Of a stretch of 64,000 bases of DNA, positions 25,695 to 35,198 are shown piece after piece. The DNA comes from Paenibacillus vini (lineage in GTDB: Bacteria > Bacillota > Bacilli > Paenibacillales > Paenibacillaceae): positions 25,463 to 89,462 of the forward strand of contig NZ_BOSL01000019.1 of assembly GCF_018403325.1 (NCBI RefSeq). Reading direction: 5' to 3'. Position 1 is the first letter of the stretch; the number at the start of each line of letters is the position of its first letter. Both the position numbers and the translations under genes were made by a program. The notes under the pieces are model-generated. The model had not been told where the DNA came from. It searched no databases and worked only from the letters and a program-made list of their open reading frames with translations.

Positions 25695-28010
25695 CTATTT
25701 CTCAGGAACACCCGTTGCCCTCATTGCGATCTGCTCCCGGTAAGCGGAAGGGGACAGTCCATACTTCTTCTTAAACAACGTGGAGAAATACGAAATGTTA
25801 TATATGCCCACGGATTCACTGATTTTTGCTGCGGTTTCTTGAGAGGATGCCAATTGCACTTTCGCTTTCTCCAAGCGGACATGGTTCAGATACTCGCTAA
25901 ATGATTGCTGGGTAGCGTTCTTGAACAGCTTGCCGAGATAACTGGGTGAAAGATCGGCAATACTGGAGACCATCTCCAGCGAAAGGCTGGGCTCGGCATA
26001 ATGCTCTTGAATGTAGTTTTGCACTTTTTCAATGACTATATTATGCTTCTGCGCATTCATCCAATGATTCTTCTCTTCAATCAGGGCGCAAATATTGGCA
26101 CAGTAGCGGTTGAAGACCTCTATGATTTCCGCCATGTTCTCAGCTGTCTCAATATCGGTAATCGTGTCCAGGTATTCATTGAAGTTGGATTCAGGCACAT
26201 GCTGCAAATATTCAAAGTGTTTGCGCAGGGAGAGCATCAGTTGAATGCTGTACGTGACTACCTGGTTAACGGAGCCCGATGAGATTTGCTCGATAAACTG
26301 TTCGGCAGCTTCTTGTATGACAGGCGTTTTGCCGGATTGGACAGCCTCGATCAGCTTTTTCTCACAGCCGGTCGGGTAGCTTACGGTAGTCATAATATGC
26401 GACCGGGTAGTTTGCGCATCCAGGATTGATTCCTTTCCATAGATCAACCGATACTTGACGTATTGCTGAGCCGAGGTATAGGAGAACGGAATGTTTTTTC
26501 TGCCGTAGCTCATGTCACCAACCCCGATAGAGACCGTCACTTTAAAATAACGTTTCAGAAAGCTCTGTATATTGTACAGGGCAGGCTTAAATTCCTCAGG
26601 AAGTTCATTCTTCGCATACTGGATGATAGCAACCGCCTCATTCCCTCCCGTAATCAGATAATCGCACGCTCCAAAAGGGTCCAGCATTTCCTTCGCAATA
26701 TTGCCGAGGGCAAACCCCAGGAGGGGTTGCTGCTCGGTTTCCGTCCGTTCCCGGGCAGGCTCCATTTCGTCGATTTTGAATACCATGACACAGAAATAGG
26801 GTCCTGAAATCTTTCCTTCAATATCTCGAATCAGCTCTCCCGGCACAGAGTTGTCAAGTTGATGACCGCGGAGCAACGAATGCATGTAATGCTCCCGGAT
26901 CGTCCGGGACGACCGGTTGATTACGAACTGCATGGATTTCTCTCTCTCCTCCAGCGAAGTAAACACTTCGGCCATTATCTGATATTCGTCAATGAACGGC
27001 GAAGCGGGAGCGGGGGAATCCGGCATGATCTTCTCAAACAGTGTCGAAAGCGGCTTATATATATTTTTCGTCAGGAAAATGGAAGCCAGCAAACCGGCCA
27101 GCACGATGCCTACCGTAATTAGCAATGTGACATTGCGTAACCTGTCAATATTGGAGATTAGTCCAGAGTAAGGGGTAGCGCTTACAAAATACCAGTTCAT
27201 TTCTTCTGATTTCACATAAGTGATCAGGTGTTTCTTATTATGGATATCGATCGTGAAGCTGTTCTCCGTCTCATGCTGATTTAGAATCCGCTGTACGTAT
27301 TGTTCGCCGGACAAGTCCTCCAGAAACAGATTGGAGTCTGTATGGGATAGGACGCTTCCTTCATTATTCATGACGAACACGTTGTTGGCAGAATCCGCCT
27401 TACTGATCTTGCGGATTGTCGTCAGGATCGACTGCTCTTCTACGTTGATGTAGATGAGCGGGTTGTCGGAAGTCCGAAATGAAAAATCCGGGTATAGCAG
27501 AAAGGTCAGGAACTGTAGAGGCGTCTGATTGCGGTCAGGGGCAATCAAACCCCGCGGATAGAACTCCATATACTGCTCCGCACTGATGGCGTAAAGTGAG
27601 GAGTCGAACGGAAGCCCGGCTGTATCAACCGTTGTCATCGTCGACGGCCGATAGATTCCGATGCTGTAAATGTAAGGATAGCCGCTTTTAATCTGGGATA
27701 GCTGTTGAAAGACATGATAATTGCTCGTCTTGTCTTCTTTCGTATCATTCAGGAACGAGGTGATCTCCGGTTGGGTGAGCAACGCGTTGCCAATCGCCAT
27801 GACTTGATTATAGACCACGTCGGAGGCATAAGTGACTTGGGATAACATTGCCCTGGAATTGCGGTCGATTTCCTTCACGGCGCTCTTGGAGAAGAGATAG
27901 AAGAGAACGCTCGACAGCAGGCTGACCGTGAAGAGAATGAGCAGAAAGTATGAAATTGTAAGCTTCTGGAACGCCCTATATCGAACAAGCCGATTCATGG
28001 TGGTCCGCAT
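25695..28010 (-). CDS. Membrane-bound AraC-family regulator (YesN-like, Cache sensor)
   Basis: A 771-residue protein. Transmembrane helix near residues 14-36, a large extracytoplasmic Cache-type sensor (about 38-280), a second helix near 290-312, a cytoplasmic linker region with a GGDEF-like vestige (ITGGNEAVAI), and a C-terminal AraC helix-turn-helix pair (about 665-765; LSPSYLGKLFKNATQQSF, ISYFSTLFKKKYGLSP). This single-polypeptide type usually controls a neighbouring sugar ABC operon. ATG 28010 is preferred because GGGGGGA lies 7 bp upstream. It is divergent from the 28253-38432 operon, its likely target. Confidence 0.9.
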   Translation of the reverse strand: MRTTMNRLVRYRAFQKLTISYFLLILFTVSLLSSVLFYLFSKSAVKEIDRNSRAMLSQVTYASDVVYNQVMAIGNALLTQPEITSFLNDTKEDKTSNYHVFQQLSQIKSGYPYIYSIGIYRPSTMTTVDTAGLPFDSSLYAISAEQYMEFYPRGLIAPDRNQTPLQFLTFLLYPDFSFRTSDNPLIYINVEEQSILTTIRKISKADSANNVFVMNNEGSVLSHTDSNLFLEDLSGEQYVQRILNQHETENSFTIDIHNKKHLITYVKSEEMNWYFVSATPYSGLISNIDRLRNVTLLITVGIVLAGLLASIFLTKNIYKPLSTLFEKIMPDSPAPASPFIDEYQIMAEVFTSLEEREKSMQFVINRSSRTIREHYMHSLLRGHQLDNSVPGELIRDIEGKISGPYFCVMVFKIDEMEPARERTETEQQPLLGFALGNIAKEMLDPFGACDYLITGGNEAVAIIQYAKNELPEEFKPALYNIQSFLKRYFKVTVSIGVGDMSYGRKNIPFSYTSAQQYVKYRLIYGKESILDAQTTRSHIMTTVSYPTGCEKKLIEAVQSGKTPVIQEAAEQFIEQISSGSVNQVVTYSIQLMLSLRKHFEYLQHVPESNFNEYLDTITDIETAENMAEIIEVFNRYCANICALIEEKNHWMNAQKHNIVIEKVQNYIQEHYAEPSLSLEMVSSIADLSPSYLGKLFKNATQQSFSEYLNHVRLEKAKVQLASSQETAAKISESVGIYNISYFSTLFKKKYGLSPSAYREQIAMRATGVPEK

Positions 28011-28252
28011 GAAGAATCCCCCCATTGCAGCAATATAACTTCTTCACTATAGGACATATCCGGCTAAAAAGGTACTCCATTTCGCAAAAATGAAAGTCAG
28101 TTCGGATATTTGGAAGCCGTGCGCCACATTGTGGAAGAGTTCTCCGGATTTCAAAATAGACAACAGCAAGTCACGCTGGCTACGCTAAAAGTAAGCATCA
28201 CCTGCCGAAGTGAAGCGGCGGAGAGATGTTGTGTAGAAGGAGCGTGGAGTAG

Positions 28253-29077
28253 ATGGATACAGAAAAATCAGAAGCAGCTTCACAGCAATTAAAAATAATG
28301 ACCTTCAATATCAGGAACCGGTCAGGAACGGGTAATATTGCCTGGGTGAACCGACGGTCCCTCGTGATTCGAGCCATTGAATCGTTCGGCCCCGATCTTC
28401 TGGGAATGCAGGAAGGGTATAGAGAACAGATTCAAGATATCCTGGAGGGGCTTCCAGTTCCTTATGGATCGGTCGGTATCTCCCGCTATGGCAATACAGA
28501 AGACGAGTACAACAATATCCTGTATCGCTCAGATAAGTTACGGATAGTGGATTGGGGGCAATTTTGGCTTAGTGACGCCCCGGATTCGCCGGGCAGCTTC
28601 AGCAAGCACGAGACAAAATATCCAAGAATTTGTACTTGGGCGAAATTCCGAATGCTTAATGAAGGGGAGGCCGCATTCTATTATTTCAATACGCATTTGG
28701 GATTGACAGAGGAGGCCCGGTCTCAAGGTATTGATATCGTGTTGGATCGGATTCAAAGATATGTAGATGATCCAAAGATTCCTCTGTTTCTTGGAGGGGA
28801 CTTCAATATGGAAGAGACCAGCAGCCTTTTTAAACGAATCGAGAAAGCGAATCTTCAAGATACTTGGGCAGCCTTGGGACACAGCTATATCCATGACGGC
28901 ACTTATAACAATTTTGAAAGCACACGGAATCTGGAACATATCGATTGGATCTTCCAGCGGAATTGTACGGCCTTGCATGCGATTGAAATCAACGATTATC
29001 ACGAGAACGGACGTTATCCCTCCGATCACTTCCCGGTCCAGTTAACCGTGGAAATCCCGGACTTAGCCGGTTATTGA
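28253..29077 (+). CDS. Endonuclease/exonuclease/phosphatase family protein, cytoplasmic
   Basis: A 274-residue EEP-fold hydrolase without a signal peptide. Catalytic motifs: MTFNIRN near residue 15, Glu in LGMQEGY, FNTHLG, LGGDFN and SDHFPVQL near the end. The fold includes DNase I, Exo III and inositol- or mannose-phosphate phosphatases; substrate cannot be assigned from motifs. It opens the operon containing a sugar importer and GH38 mannosidase, and the giant SLH protein nearby carries the same catalytic domain, so a role in removing phosphate from imported glycan is plausible. GGAG lies before the ATG. Confidence 0.88.
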   Translation: MDTEKSEAASQQLKIMTFNIRNRSGTGNIAWVNRRSLVIRAIESFGPDLLGMQEGYREQIQDILEGLPVPYGSVGISRYGNTEDEYNNILYRSDKLRIVDWGQFWLSDAPDSPGSFSKHETKYPRICTWAKFRMLNEGEAAFYYFNTHLGLTEEARSQGIDIVLDRIQRYVDDPKIPLFLGGDFNMEETSSLFKRIEKANLQDTWAALGHSYIHDGTYNNFESTRNLEHIDWIFQRNCTALHAIEINDYHENGRYPSDHFPVQLTVEIPDLAGY

Positions 29078-29225
29078 AACTGGAATTGCAATTTTGAAAG
29101 CCCTTTAGCCGGATTGTAGAAGCCAAAACCGGTATTTAAAATAGGCATCGTTCAGGTAGTGGGATAGAGTTTAAATCAGGCGACGCCTTAGACAAGAAAT
29201 GTTAAATGCATGGGAGGATAAGAAA

Positions 29226-30161
29226 TTGGAAAAGAAACAGCGACGGGGACTCGGGGTGTTCTCCGATATCCGAAGAAACGGGACGTCTTATCTGCTGGTT
29301 CTGCCCGCGATGGTTTACACCTTTATCTTCGGGTATATGACGTATCCGTATATGATCATTGCTTTTCAACGGTTCAACTATACAAAAGGGATATTTCACA
29401 GCGAATGGGTGGGGTTGAAGAATTTTGAGTTTTTCTTTCGCTCGAATAAAGCCTTTACGGTCACCTTCAATACGATATTCCTGAATTTACTCTTTATTGC
29501 TTTCGGTACGCTGATGGCGCTTGTCATTTCACTCGTGCTGAACGAGTTGCGCAAGAAGCTGTTCGTCAAGATCAGTCAGTCGGTCATGTTGTTTCCGAAC
29601 TTTATTTCCTGGATCGTCATCAGCTATGTGCTGTATGCCTTTTTCTCCATGGATATGGGGATCGTGAACAAAATGCTAAATCAGTTCGGAATCTCCTCGA
29701 TCAATTGGTATACCGAAGCGAAGGTATGGCCGGCTATTCTCACCACGATGCATGTATGGAAGGGAGCGGGGATGAGCGCCGTTATTTATCTGGCTACGAT
29801 TACCGGGATCGACGAGACTTTGTATGAAGCGGCCGAGATTGACGGGGCAAACCGGTGGCAGATGTGCCTGCGCATTACGATTCCACTGATGATGCCGACG
29901 GTGATCATCCTGACGCTGCTCTCTATCGGTAAGATCATGTATGGGGATTTCGGCATGATCTATGCCCTGATTGGCGACAACGGGACCCTGTATTCAACAA
30001 CGGATATCATCGATACGTATGTATTCCGTTCCTTAAGGCAGATCGGCGACCCTTCCGAGGCGATGGCCGTCGGGATGTTCCAGTCCGTCGTCGGGTTCAT
30101 TCTCGTCTTCGGAACAAATGCCATTACCCGCAAATATTTCAAGGACGGGGCTTTGTATTAG
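29226..30161 (+). CDS. Sugar ABC transporter permease (LplB family)
   Basis: A 311-residue permease with six transmembrane helices and the EAA loop LYEAAEIDGANRWQMCLRITIP near residue 205. LplB-type permeases take up oligosaccharides. The TTG at 29226 is chosen because GGGAGG lies 8 bp upstream and it begins a typical MEKKQRRG leader; an upstream ATG (29199) has no site. It works with the permease at 30213 and the binding protein at 31144. No ATPase is encoded locally, so a shared MsmX-type ATPase is likely. Confidence 0.92.
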   Translation: MEKKQRRGLGVFSDIRRNGTSYLLVLPAMVYTFIFGYMTYPYMIIAFQRFNYTKGIFHSEWVGLKNFEFFFRSNKAFTVTFNTIFLNLLFIAFGTLMALVISLVLNELRKKLFVKISQSVMLFPNFISWIVISYVLYAFFSMDMGIVNKMLNQFGISSINWYTEAKVWPAILTTMHVWKGAGMSAVIYLATITGIDETLYEAAEIDGANRWQMCLRITIPLMMPTVIILTLLSIGKIMYGDFGMIYALIGDNGTLYSTTDIIDTYVFRSLRQIGDPSEAMAVGMFQSVVGFILVFGTNAITRKYFKDGALY

Positions 30162-30212
30162 AATACGGTTCCGGCAACAGCCAGCCAAAGGAAGGTTTTA
30201 GGAGGAATAGAA

Positions 30213-31085
30213 ATGAAGAGGTTTTCCCTTAGCAAGACGATCATGTACACCCTGGTTACAATATATTCGGCACTTTGTCTGATTCCGATGCTACTGGTGT
30301 TGATGATCTCAATCACGGATGAGGATGCCATTTTAAAGAACGGATATAGTCTTTTCCCGGAGAAGTTTTCCCTGCATGCCTATAAGTTAATCTTCACGGG
30401 CGGCTCTCAGGTGATGCAGAGTTATGGGATTTCGATCTTAGTTACGCTCGTCGGCACGATTCTAGCGATTCTGGTGACTTCGATGGCGGGCTATACGTTG
30501 GCGAATAAAAATGTGAAAAACCGCAATCTGCTCGCGCTCTATTTCTTTATTACCATGATTTTCACCGCCGGGGTTGTACCTTGGTATTTGATGAACCGGT
30601 CGCTCGGATTGACCAATAACATATTCGCACTCATTATTCCGTCATTACTGTTCAGTCCGTTCAACCTCTTTCTGGTGAGGAACTTCATGGACGGGGTGCC
30701 CGACTCGCTGCGTGAATCGGCGACCATTGACGGAGCCAACGATATTACGATTGCCTTCCGAATCTATCTGCCGCTTTGTAAGCCCGTCCTGGCGACAATT
30801 GCGCTCTTCTACGGATTGGATTACTGGAATAACTGGTGGAATGCGATCATGCTGATCGATACCAAGGAACTATACCCGTTGCAATTTATGCTCCTGCAGT
30901 TGAAATCGGAAATCAGCATGTTGAACGAGATGACGATGCTCGCCGGAGCCAGCGATATGACGCTGCCGACTGAATCCGTCAAAATGGCGACGGCAATCGT
31001 GACGATCGGGCCGATTATCTTCCTGTATCCCTACTTGCAGAAGTACTTTGTTAAAGGACTCGTTATCGGATCGGTCAAAGGTTGA
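30213..31085 (+). CDS. Sugar ABC transporter permease (YtcP/LplC family)
   Basis: A 290-residue permease with six transmembrane segments and the EAA loop SLRESATIDGANDITIAFRIYLPL near residue 170. It ends in the GLVIGSVKG tail typical of LplC/YtcP proteins. TAGGAGG precedes the ATG. It is the second membrane subunit of the importer. Confidence 0.93.
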   Translation: MKRFSLSKTIMYTLVTIYSALCLIPMLLVLMISITDEDAILKNGYSLFPEKFSLHAYKLIFTGGSQVMQSYGISILVTLVGTILAILVTSMAGYTLANKNVKNRNLLALYFFITMIFTAGVVPWYLMNRSLGLTNNIFALIIPSLLFSPFNLFLVRNFMDGVPDSLRESATIDGANDITIAFRIYLPLCKPVLATIALFYGLDYWNNWWNAIMLIDTKELYPLQFMLLQLKSEISMLNEMTMLAGASDMTLPTESVKMATAIVTIGPIIFLYPYLQKYFVKGLVIGSVKG

Positions 31086-31143
31086 TATAATCCCTTCGGG
31101 GTTTATATAAATAAAGCTCTATATGAGGAGGTCGCTATTTTTT

Positions 31144-32709
31144 ATGAAAAAGCATTATGCATTACTATTAGCTACGGTTCTCGTCCTTTCTACATTAATT
31201 GGATGTAGCGGTGGCAAGGAATCAGCCAATGTCGGCAATAAAGGGGGCAACACGCCTGACGCAAAATCGGAGAATACCGATAAGCCTGTCGAAACGGTCA
31301 AAATCAAATACGTCGTTCCTGGTACCGAACAAAAAGACTACAAAGAAGTGTTCCAGAAAGTGAACGAGAAGCTGGCTGCAGACGGGGTGGGTGTTGAAGT
31401 AGAGAAAATCTATATTCCGAGCGATGCGTGGGATCAGAAACTGAACCTGATGTTATCTACCGGCGAAGACTTCGACCTGTTCCACATCATGCAGGACCGC
31501 ACGCCATTCTCCAGTTACTATAATCGCGGCGCATTGGCTGATATCACCGAGGCGATTGACAAGTACGGAGCGAATTTGAAGAAGTACATTCCGGATGATA
31601 TTTTCGACGGGGCCAAAATTGACGGCAAGTACTATGCAGTACCATCTTACTGGGTAGAAATGGCGAGCGAAGGCGAGTTTAACATCCGCCGCGACGTTCT
31701 CCGCCAGAATAATCTGGAGGAGCCGAAGACCCCAGCAGAGCTGATCAGCGCCTGGGAAGTCGTCATGAAGAACTGGAAGGGCAGCAACAAGCCGTATTAC
31801 AGCACCCGTGCCGACTTTGATCCGGTTTCGCTGCATACTTCCATTCTGCATCGGACCTATGATACGTTCCCGTTCACCGTAAAGGATAAGTTCTTCTACG
31901 TGAATCAGAATGGCGAAGTCAAGTCCTGGATCGAGACCGAAGAGTTCAAGAAAGATGCGGCTTTCATGCGCGAAATGTATACCAAAGGTATTACTAATCC
32001 GGATATCCTGGTCATGAAGCAGGAGCAGGTAAAGGCACAGCTGGATAGCGGTGAATGGTTCGTAAACTTTGGAACCGGCGGCAACCTGGGCTCACTGCAG
32101 AAGAACAATCCGGAAGCTAAAGTCGATGACATCGGTGTCGTATGGTTCAATCCCGAGAAGGAATACTTGCGTCCCCTTACCTTTAAGAACGGCAATGCGG
32201 TTCCGGTTAACAGCAAGCACCCAGAGGCAGCTGTGAAATTCATGGACTGGATGCTGGCCAGCCAAGAGAACTATGACCTGGTTCAATACGGCATTGAGGG
32301 CAAGCATTATACCAAGGACGGGGACAAGGGCTTTAAAGCGATCAACGATCCGAATAACAATAACAAGCCGGGATATAAAGGCTCTGACTCGCAAAACGGT
32401 AATGTAAATCTCATGCGGTTTGACCTGGAAAACAGCATCCCGGATAACAACAAGGTCTTGTTCGAGCCTAACTTGAATGCGGTGAACAGTGTTGCAGCGA
32501 ACTTTGTATTCGACCCTACCGATGTAAGAGCCGAATACACCAATATCATGTCGGAAGCAGCGGCAAGTATTACCCCGATCTACATGGGCGTTCAGGATTA
32601 TGACAAGGTCTTCCCTACAGCGCTTGAAAAGATGAAGAAGGCGGGTCTGGATAAGGTCGTTGCAGAATATCAACGACAGTTCCAGGAATATCAGGCTTCC
32701 CAAAAATAA
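31144..32709 (+). CDS. Extracellular sugar-binding lipoprotein
   Basis: A 521-residue binding lipoprotein of the large family-1 type. Signal peptide with lipobox LIGC (Cys near residue 20), a low-complexity Gly/Asn/Lys linker, then the binding fold (VKIKYVVPGTEQKDYKEVF; later AAVKFMDWMLASQENYDLVQYGIEGKHY). The ATG at 31144 begins a good signal peptide and has AGGAGG 13 bp upstream; an ATG at 31123 overlaps that site. It captures the glycan for the two permeases. Confidence 0.93.
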   Translation: MKKHYALLLATVLVLSTLIGCSGGKESANVGNKGGNTPDAKSENTDKPVETVKIKYVVPGTEQKDYKEVFQKVNEKLAADGVGVEVEKIYIPSDAWDQKLNLMLSTGEDFDLFHIMQDRTPFSSYYNRGALADITEAIDKYGANLKKYIPDDIFDGAKIDGKYYAVPSYWVEMASEGEFNIRRDVLRQNNLEEPKTPAELISAWEVVMKNWKGSNKPYYSTRADFDPVSLHTSILHRTYDTFPFTVKDKFFYVNQNGEVKSWIETEEFKKDAAFMREMYTKGITNPDILVMKQEQVKAQLDSGEWFVNFGTGGNLGSLQKNNPEAKVDDIGVVWFNPEKEYLRPLTFKNGNAVPVNSKHPEAAVKFMDWMLASQENYDLVQYGIEGKHYTKDGDKGFKAINDPNNNNKPGYKGSDSQNGNVNLMRFDLENSIPDNNKVLFEPNLNAVNSVAANFVFDPTDVRAEYTNIMSEAAASITPIYMGVQDYDKVFPTALEKMKKAGLDKVVAEYQRQFQEYQASQK

Positions 32710-32741
32710 AAGATTTCAAAAAATGAATAGGAGTGGAGAAA

Positions 32742-33692
32742 TTGAACCTATTGCAGCAACGAATTGAATTTGAAGCGAAGAAGAAGGTTTATGAGAGCGC
32801 GACTTTAACATTTCATGGCGTAGATGGCTTCGATGTCTATAACATCTCGATTCCGTTCGAGCGGGACGGGAAACGGTATTTGTTCGGCCGGGTAGAACGC
32901 CGCGAAGAATGGGCACGCTCCTGGGTCCGCCTGTTCGAAGAGACGGGACAGGATGAGTGGACACTGGTAGAGAACGGCATGATCTATACTCTGGAAGATC
33001 CGTATATCAGTGAGATCGGCAATGAGCTTGTGATGGGCGGCACGCATGTCCACTATCAAGGTGGAAGAGTAAGCACGTATTTTGGCTATTTCTTCCGCGG
33101 AACCGATCTTCACAATCTCTACTACTTCACAAGCGGTCCCAACAAGATGAAGGATATCCGTCTCGTTCAGCTCGCGGACGGCAAGATTGGTGTCTTCTCG
33201 CGTCCTCGCGGGGCGGAGACGAAAGGGAAGTACGGCAGTGAATCGATGATCGGCTTCACGGTCATCAACCGTCTGGAGGAGCTTACTGCAGATGTGATTG
33301 AGAACGCTCCATACATCCACGGCATTTTTGGCGAAGGCGAATGGGGCGGCGTCAACCAGGCTTATCTGCTCGACAGCGGTAAAATCGGCGTCATCGGACA
33401 TATCTGCTACCGGGATAAGGATGAGAACGGGGGCGAGGTGAAGGTATACCTGAACATGTCCTTCATCTTTGATCCTGCGACGCGCAAGTCGACAGATCTT
33501 CATCTGATCGGCAGCCGGCCTTGTTACCCGCCGGGACCTGCCAAGACGCCTCATTTAGTGGATTGCGCCTTTACTTCAGGCATCGTAATGCGCCCGGACG
33601 GCAAGGCCGATCTGTACAGCGGCATTGGCGATACCCAGGCAGGGCGCATTGCGATTGACTATCCGTTCGAAGGACATGGACGTCTTGTCTAG
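32742..33692 (+). CDS. DUF1861 family protein, probable glycosidase-related five-bladed propeller
   Basis: A 316-residue cytoplasmic protein of the DUF1861 (MTP-1) family, whose sequences look like beta-propellers related to GH43/GH130-type folds. Visible signatures include YNISIPFERDGKRYLFGRVERREEWARS and IRLVQLADGKIGVFSRPRG. No enzymatic activity is established to my knowledge. The TTG at 32742 has AGGAG 8 bp upstream. Its position among an importer and an alpha-mannosidase suggests it processes a mannose-containing oligosaccharide, possibly as a phosphorylase or hydrolase. Confidence 0.85.
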   Translation: MNLLQQRIEFEAKKKVYESATLTFHGVDGFDVYNISIPFERDGKRYLFGRVERREEWARSWVRLFEETGQDEWTLVENGMIYTLEDPYISEIGNELVMGGTHVHYQGGRVSTYFGYFFRGTDLHNLYYFTSGPNKMKDIRLVQLADGKIGVFSRPRGAETKGKYGSESMIGFTVINRLEELTADVIENAPYIHGIFGEGEWGGVNQAYLLDSGKIGVIGHICYRDKDENGGEVKVYLNMSFIFDPATRKSTDLHLIGSRPCYPPGPAKTPHLVDCAFTSGIVMRPDGKADLYSGIGDTQAGRIAIDYPFEGHGRLV

Positions 33693-33701
33693 AGGAGGAC
33701 G

Positions 33702-34403
33702 ATGGAAGTGACTGCGAATCCCGCAATATGGCACATTGACAACCTGGAGATAGCCATTCGAATCGGCATCTCTCTGTTCGTTGGCGGTGTAGTCGGTCTG
33801 GAGCGGGAGCGTGGCCAGCATCATGCGGGATTCCGCACGCACATTCTGGTCTGTCTCGGCTCGACCCTGATTACATTAATTTCAACTTACGGTTTCGGTC
33901 AGTTCGCCAATGAACCGAATGTGCGTATGGACCCTGCGCGCTTAACGGCCCAAATTATCAGCGGTATCGGATTCCTTGGGGCAGGTACGATTCTTCGAAA
34001 CGGCAATAAAATATCAGGGCTCACGACGGCGGCTTCCTTGTGGGTTGTCGCCGCCATGGGGATCAGTATCGGAGCCGGCTTCTATTTCGGAGCCATACTC
34101 ACCTTTGTATGCGTACTCATTAGCTTATTCGTATTGCAGCGAGTGGAGCAATGGCTCCTCCCGTCCAGTAAGACGACATCCTACACCGTCACGGTTGACC
34201 GTGACGGTGACCCCGGGATGTTTCTGAACTATTTTCGGGATGAAGGAATCCGGGTGAAGTCGTTCAAGATGGATATGCTTGATGAAGGCGCAGTGCGTAT
34301 TCATTTTGTATTATCCAACAAGGCCCCTGATTTGAGGAAGCAATTGTCGGCGCTTGCCGCCAAGAGCGATTCCCAAATTACACATATGGAGATCAAAATG
34401 TAG
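33702..34403 (+). CDS. MgtC/SapB family membrane protein
   Basis: A 233-residue protein. The N-terminal domain (about residues 15-150) has four or five transmembrane helices and the family motif GGVVGLERERGQHHAGFRTH, and a C-terminal ACT-like cytoplasmic domain follows (about 155-233). MgtC proteins affect Mg2+ or phosphate homeostasis and ATP synthase. AGGAGG is very close to the ATG at 33702; a GTG at 33708 is the alternative start. Its presence in a glycan operon is unusual and could relate to phosphate released from phosphorylated glycans, which is speculation. Confidence 0.9.
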   Translation: MEVTANPAIWHIDNLEIAIRIGISLFVGGVVGLERERGQHHAGFRTHILVCLGSTLITLISTYGFGQFANEPNVRMDPARLTAQIISGIGFLGAGTILRNGNKISGLTTAASLWVVAAMGISIGAGFYFGAILTFVCVLISLFVLQRVEQWLLPSSKTTSYTVTVDRDGDPGMFLNYFRDEGIRVKSFKMDMLDEGAVRIHFVLSNKAPDLRKQLSALAAKSDSQITHMEIKM

Positions 34404-34415
34404 GGAGCGAATGTA

Positions 34416-35162
34416 GTGTCAAAATACAAGCTGCTCGCGCTGGATATGGATGGAACGCTGCTTAACCGGGAGCTTGAAATATCCAAGAATACCTGCGAGT
34501 GGATACATCGGGCTATAGACAGCGGTATTGTTGTCATGTTCGCCACAGGCCGGGAAGTTCAAAGCATTGAGCGTTATGTGAAACAGCTCGGATTGGAGTC
34601 GCCGCTCGTCTCGGTGAACGGGAGCGAGGTCTGGACCTCGCCGGGTTCGCTGCTGGTGCGGCACATCCTGACCGAGGAGTGGATGAAAGAACTGCATGGC
34701 ATCGCCAAGGACCAAGGCTGCCGCTATTGGGCCTATACGGTGGATCATGTGTTCACCTCGGAGAACTGGCCGGAGGAACTGGAACGCCCGGATGGCGATC
34801 CTTGGCTCAAGTTCGGAATTCATTGCGATGAGCCGGTACTGCTGCAAGCGCTCCGCGCGCGCGTGGAGGCGCTGGGCCATTTTGAAGTCACCAATTCAAG
34901 CCCCCGCAATCTGGAGATCAATCCTCGCGGCATCAACAAGGCCAGCGGGCTCCGGGAGGTCTGCAGACTCCTGGATATCCGGATGGAGGAGGTCGCCGCT
35001 TGCGGAGACAGCTTGAACGATCTGGAGATGATTACTGCCGCAGGGCTCGGGATCGCTATGGGCAATGCACAGGAAGCGGTGAAGTTGGCTGCGGATACCG
35101 TGACCGGTACGAACAATGAGGATGGAGTTGCTCAAGCAATTCGCATGATTTTAGGAGAGTAG
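34416..35162 (+). CDS. Cof-type HAD-IIB phosphatase
   Basis: A 248-residue cytoplasmic phosphatase with motif I LALDMDGTLL near residue 8, motif III Lys in the GINKASGL region and motif IV ACGDSLNDLEMI near 190. The HAD-IIB cap lies between. Such enzymes dephosphorylate sugar phosphates or related metabolites. A GTG start with AGGGAG upstream is used. It lies between the MgtC-like gene and the alpha-mannosidase with short gaps, so is part of the operon. Confidence 0.92.
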   Translation: MSKYKLLALDMDGTLLNRELEISKNTCEWIHRAIDSGIVVMFATGREVQSIERYVKQLGLESPLVSVNGSEVWTSPGSLLVRHILTEEWMKELHGIAKDQGCRYWAYTVDHVFTSENWPEELERPDGDPWLKFGIHCDEPVLLQALRARVEALGHFEVTNSSPRNLEINPRGINKASGLREVCRLLDIRMEEVAACGDSLNDLEMITAAGLGIAMGNAQEAVKLAADTVTGTNNEDGVAQAIRMILGE

Positions 35163-35198
35163 CTTCCGACGGATGAGCGAAGGAAGAGGTGTGCAAAC

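Noticed and set aside
28011-28252. A 60-codon frame starting at 28110 before the cytoplasmic EEP gene
   Set aside because: It overlaps the EEP start out of frame and lacks a ribosome binding site or any motif.
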